From assembly GCA_016744555.1 (NCBI GenBank), contig JADGED010000105.1, positions 1 through 8,535 of the forward strand: a stretch of DNA of 8,535 bases. Reading direction: 5' to 3'. The notes beneath the pieces were generated by a model, which saw only the letters and a list, made by a program, of their open reading frames with translations, did no database searches and had not been told where the DNA came from. This DNA is from Desulfuromonadaceae bacterium (GTDB lineage: Bacteria > Desulfobacterota > Desulfuromonadia > Desulfuromonadales > Geopsychrobacteraceae). The stretch's first letter is position 1. Each line of letters begins with the position of its first letter. Below are positions 6,602 to 8,535 of the stretch, in pieces. The translations under genes and the position numbers were made by a program.

Positions 6602-7186
6602 ATGAACTACCTCGCTCACCTCTATTTATCTGACCCCAACCCTCTAGCTTGGGCGGGTTCTTTAATGGGGGATTTTGTTAAAGGGAAAGTGTCTGCATCT
6701 ATACCAACGGAACTAGCTAGACATTTAAAGATTCACCGTCGGATTGATAGTTTAACTCAGAGTAGCGAAGTATTTCAAACCAGCAGGCGGCGTCTCGATC
6801 CACGTTTTCGACATGCACGTAGCGTTTTGATTGATGTTTTTTATGACCATTTTCTCGCTCAACGTTGGGACGACTATTCTTCACAATCTCTAGCCGATTT
6901 TGCCCAAAAAGTTTATCAAGGACTGCAATCTTGTTACCACCATCTTAGCCCTACATTGCAACAACAGTTGCCACGCATGGTTGAGTATGATTGGCTTACC
7001 TCCTATCGCGATCCCAAGGTAGTGCAGCGGGTCTTAATTCGTTTGGAAGAGCGGATTAATCATAAGTTACCTATTGCAGAGGGGTTTTCTCAATTAGATT
7101 TGCACCGCCATGAGTTAGAGACAGATTTTGTTATATTCATGAATGAAGTGCAGTCGGCTGTCGAAAAATGGAAATTGGAAATTTGA
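6602..7186 (+). CDS. acpH: Acyl carrier protein phosphodiesterase (AcpH-like)
   Basis: A 194-residue protein, the same length as E. coli AcpH (193 residues). AcpH removes the 4'-phosphopantetheine arm from holo-ACP, giving apo-ACP, in the cytoplasm. The N-terminus M-N-Y-L-A-H-L-Y-L-S matches the family start closely, which fixes the ATG. Further conserved segments are S-L-M-G-D-F-V-K-G (residues 20-28), H-R-R-I-D-S-L-T (46-53), the metal-site-like D-V-F-Y-D-H-F-L (79-86) and Y-R-D near 139-141; the family has a distant HD-type metal-dependent hydrolase fold. There is no Shine-Dalgarno sequence within normal distance of the ATG, and the TPR gene ends only 12 bp upstream, so translation may be coupled to it. 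The ACP targeted could be the fatty acid ACP or a dedicated one encoded elsewhere. Confidence 0.85.
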   Translation: MNYLAHLYLSDPNPLAWAGSLMGDFVKGKVSASIPTELARHLKIHRRIDSLTQSSEVFQTSRRRLDPRFRHARSVLIDVFYDHFLAQRWDDYSSQSLADFAQKVYQGLQSCYHHLSPTLQQQLPRMVEYDWLTSYRDPKVVQRVLIRLEERINHKLPIAEGFSQLDLHRHELETDFVIFMNEVQSAVEKWKLEI

Positions 7187-7208
7187 TTATTTTTTATGGA
7201 GGGTATAA

Positions 7209-7895
7209 ATGAGCAAATCAGCTTGGGTTAGAATTATCCCGTTTGCAGTGTTTATGGGATTTATCGGTTTGCAGCAGTTGTTAGAATGGTGTGTAAGTAA
7301 AGGCTGGATCGATATTAGCGCAGAACAGATGCTCTATCTTTATCCAATTAAAACCCTGTTGGTTGGTGGATTATTGATTTTTCTCTGGGGTAAGTACAAC
7401 GAGCTTAATTACGCAGATTTTAAGAATTTAACCCATACAGCCGTAAGCGTTATGGTTGGTCTAGTGGTTTTTATCCTTTGGATCAATATGGACTGGGGCA
7501 TTGCTACCTTCGGGGAGAGTAAAGGTTTTGATCCATTTTTAATCGACAATGACACTACCCGTAACTTGATGATTTTTTCTCGAATTTTTGGTGCTGCTTT
7601 GGTAGTTCCAATCATGGAAGAGCTGTTCTGGCGCTCGTTCATGTTGCGTTATATTATTACCGCCGATTTTACTACCATCAAGGTTGGCACCTATACCCTT
7701 ACTTCTTTTGTCCTTTGTGCCGGCTTATTTGGTTTAGAGCACAACCTGTTTTTAGCCGGAATAATGGCTGGTGCTGCGTACAGTCTATTACTGTATTGGA
7801 CCAAGAGCATTTATCAGTGCATCCTTGCCCATGCCGTAACTAATCTGGTACTCGGTATCTATGTCTTGCAGACTGGTTTTTGGCAGTTTTGGTAG
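7209..7895 (+). CDS. CPBP/CAAX membrane protease, exosortase-associated type
   Basis: A 228-residue multi-pass inner-membrane protein of the CPBP (Rce1-like) glutamic protease family. Hydrophobic helices lie near residues 9-25, 45-60, 78-94, 120-135, 162-176, 180-197 and 202-222. The three family motifs are complete: E137-E138 with R142 (E-E-L-F-W-R), F174 to H178 (F-G-L-E-H), and H208 to N212 (H-A-V-T-N). The run around the motifs (V-V-P-I-M-E-E-L-F-W-R-S-F, then G-L-E-H-N-L-F-L-A-G, then L-G-I-Y-V-L-Q-T-G-F-W) resembles the CAAX-protease-related family I remember as TIGR03008, which occurs in genomes with exosortase/PEP-CTERM protein sorting. That link is from memory. GGAGGG at 7198-7203 lies five bases before the ATG. 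It is the last gene of the plus-strand unit, 22 bp after acpH. Its substrate is unknown. Confidence 0.85.
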   Translation: MSKSAWVRIIPFAVFMGFIGLQQLLEWCVSKGWIDISAEQMLYLYPIKTLLVGGLLIFLWGKYNELNYADFKNLTHTAVSVMVGLVVFILWINMDWGIATFGESKGFDPFLIDNDTTRNLMIFSRIFGAALVVPIMEELFWRSFMLRYIITADFTTIKVGTYTLTSFVLCAGLFGLEHNLFLAGIMAGAAYSLLLYWTKSIYQCILAHAVTNLVLGIYVLQTGFWQFW

Positions 7896-7910
7896 TTGTA
7901 TTTGCCAAAA
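7878..7910 (+). terminator. Weak inverted repeat at the end of the plus-strand operon
   Basis: TTTTGGCA (7878-7885) pairs perfectly with TGCCAAAA (7903-7910) around a 17-base loop that contains the stop codon of the CPBP protease gene. It is followed by a mixed GCTGGTTTTCC rather than a clean T run, so it is a poor intrinsic terminator. It may stabilise the transcript end or be chance. Confidence 0.2.
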
Positions 7911-7926
7911 GCTGGTTTTCCTACCG

Positions 7927-7956
7927 TTGTAAGTGACCAACGTAATATTTTATGAT
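7927..7956 (+). promoter_or_regulatory. Candidate promoter of the class III aminotransferase gene
   Basis: TTGTAA (7927-7932) and TATGAT (7951-7956) match four and five of six sigma70 consensus positions with an 18-base spacer. The start would be near 7963, giving a leader of about 40 nt. A short inverted repeat, CGTTG (7925-7929) and CAACG (7938-7942), overlaps the -35 box and spacer and could be an operator half-site pair, though five base pairs is too little to be firm. Confidence 0.4.
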
Positions 7957-8003
7957 GATAGGTCCTTGCTGTTATCTCGAATCACCGAATAAAAAGAATT
8001 AAT

Positions 8004-8535
8004 ATGGATAATGTTCTTGATTGCACTGGCCATAAACTAAAGATCCCAAATATTTCAGATAGCGATGGAGTCTATATCTATGATTCCCATGGCAAACGAT
8101 ACATGGATTTGGAGTCAGGGATATGGTGTGCATCTTTGGGTCACAAAAACATCAGAATAAACAATGTAATTAAACGGCAGCTTGATCACAGCATGCATGC
8201 TGGATTTTGCTACTCCAGTGAGATAGTCGACAGAGCAGCTAAATCAATTTTGTCTGTGACTGGTTTAGACGGGGGGCGCTGTGTCTTTCTTTGTACTGGC
8301 AGTGAGGCAGTAGAAATACTCAGGCAAGCAGCAAAGCATTCAGTAAAATCACCCAAAACGCTGGTTTTGCAAAATGCTGAGCTAGGTGCTTATGGTTCAC
8401 TCACCGATAGAGCTCATGGATGGTACAGTTTTGACTGGAAGAATTGTACTGAATGTAACGACAACGTTATCTGCGATCTGCACAGTGAAGCACTAAACCG
8501 AATCCCCGCAGATATTACTGAGTTTATCTTTGAGC
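8004..8535 (+). CDS. Class III aminotransferase-fold protein, N-terminal part
   Basis: The reading frame is open from the ATG at 8004 to the window edge, 177 full codons. It shows the N-terminal pattern of class III (ornithine/4-aminobutyrate-type) PLP aminotransferases: D-x-D-G-V-Y-I-Y-D-S-H-G-K-R-Y-M-D-L (residues 19-36), S-L-G-H (44-47), and G-S-E-A (99-102), which in the family binds the PLP phosphate. The last residues, F-I-F-E, match the usual region before the E-P-V block. The PLP lysine and catalytic Asp would lie beyond the window. The usual Tyr-His-Gly that packs on PLP is replaced by E-L-G-A-Y-G (126-131). There are eight Cys, including C148-x-x-C151. It may be an aminotransferase or a related mutase or decarboxylase; the substrate is unknown. 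A weak A-rich ribosome binding site (AAAAAGAA) precedes the ATG. Confidence 0.75.
   Translation, partial: MDNVLDCTGHKLKIPNISDSDGVYIYDSHGKRYMDLESGIWCASLGHKNIRINNVIKRQLDHSMHAGFCYSSEIVDRAAKSILSVTGLDGGRCVFLCTGSEAVEILRQAAKHSVKSPKTLVLQNAELGAYGSLTDRAHGWYSFDWKNCTECNDNVICDLHSEALNRIPADITEFIFE

Noticed and set aside
8189..8202. Perfect 14-bp palindrome CAGCATGCATGCTG
   Set aside because: It lies well inside the coding part of the class III aminotransferase-fold gene, encoding S-M-H-A with flanking partial codons, and has no second copy in the window, so it is most likely chance.
1..8535. Mobile elements, tRNA genes, CRISPR arrays or toxin-antitoxin pairs
   Set aside because: No transposase or integrase motifs, terminal repeats, cloverleaf-like segments, spaced direct repeats or small paired genes were found on reading both strands.

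Overview
The window is ordinary-looking, gene-dense bacterial DNA of moderate to low GC (about 40-45% by eye). It has two divergent transcription units and the start of a further gene. No RNA genes, insertion sequences, integrases, CRISPR arrays or phage genes were seen. The best guess at the host is a Gram-negative, probably anaerobic bacterium of the Desulfobacterota / deltaproteobacterial type. This rests on the style of the M23 peptidase (a Csd3/MepM-like three-module envelope protein), an ACP phosphodiesterase, and a CAAX-protease relative of the kind that accompanies exosortase/PEP-CTERM systems. The assignment is an inference from remembered protein families, not from any search.

Left part, minus strand (3194 down to 86): a tight three-gene unit encoding an M20 peptidase of the peptidase T type, a class I/II PLP-dependent aminotransferase and an enoyl-CoA hydratase (crotonase). 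Gaps are only 4 and 30 bp. A bulged hairpin followed by four T (minus strand, 57-24) may end this transcript. Together the genes suggest peptide and amino acid catabolism: peptide cleavage, transamination, then acyl-CoA processing. The substrates are not readable from the sequence.

Centre and right, plus strand (3376 to 7895): five genes with gaps of 43, 51, 12 and 22 bp, probably one operon from a good sigma70-like promoter at 3290-3319. The products are a membrane-anchored M23 metallopeptidase, a class II (fuculose-phosphate-type) aldolase, a cytoplasmic protein made almost entirely of 34-residue TPR units, an AcpH-like ACP phosphodiesterase, and a CPBP/CAAX membrane protease of the exosortase-associated kind. 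Three of the five point to the cell envelope or lipid/ACP metabolism; the aldolase is the odd one out.

Right end: after a 108-bp gap holding a plausible promoter, the first 177 codons of a class III aminotransferase-fold protein begin at 8004 and run off the window. It is cysteine-rich and lacks the usual Tyr-His-Gly motif.

I see no clear novel multi-gene system. The items most worth a second look are the His-to-Cys change in the M23 zinc site, the exosortase-linked protease without an exosortase in view, the atypical class III aminotransferase, and the aldolase without sugar-pathway neighbours.
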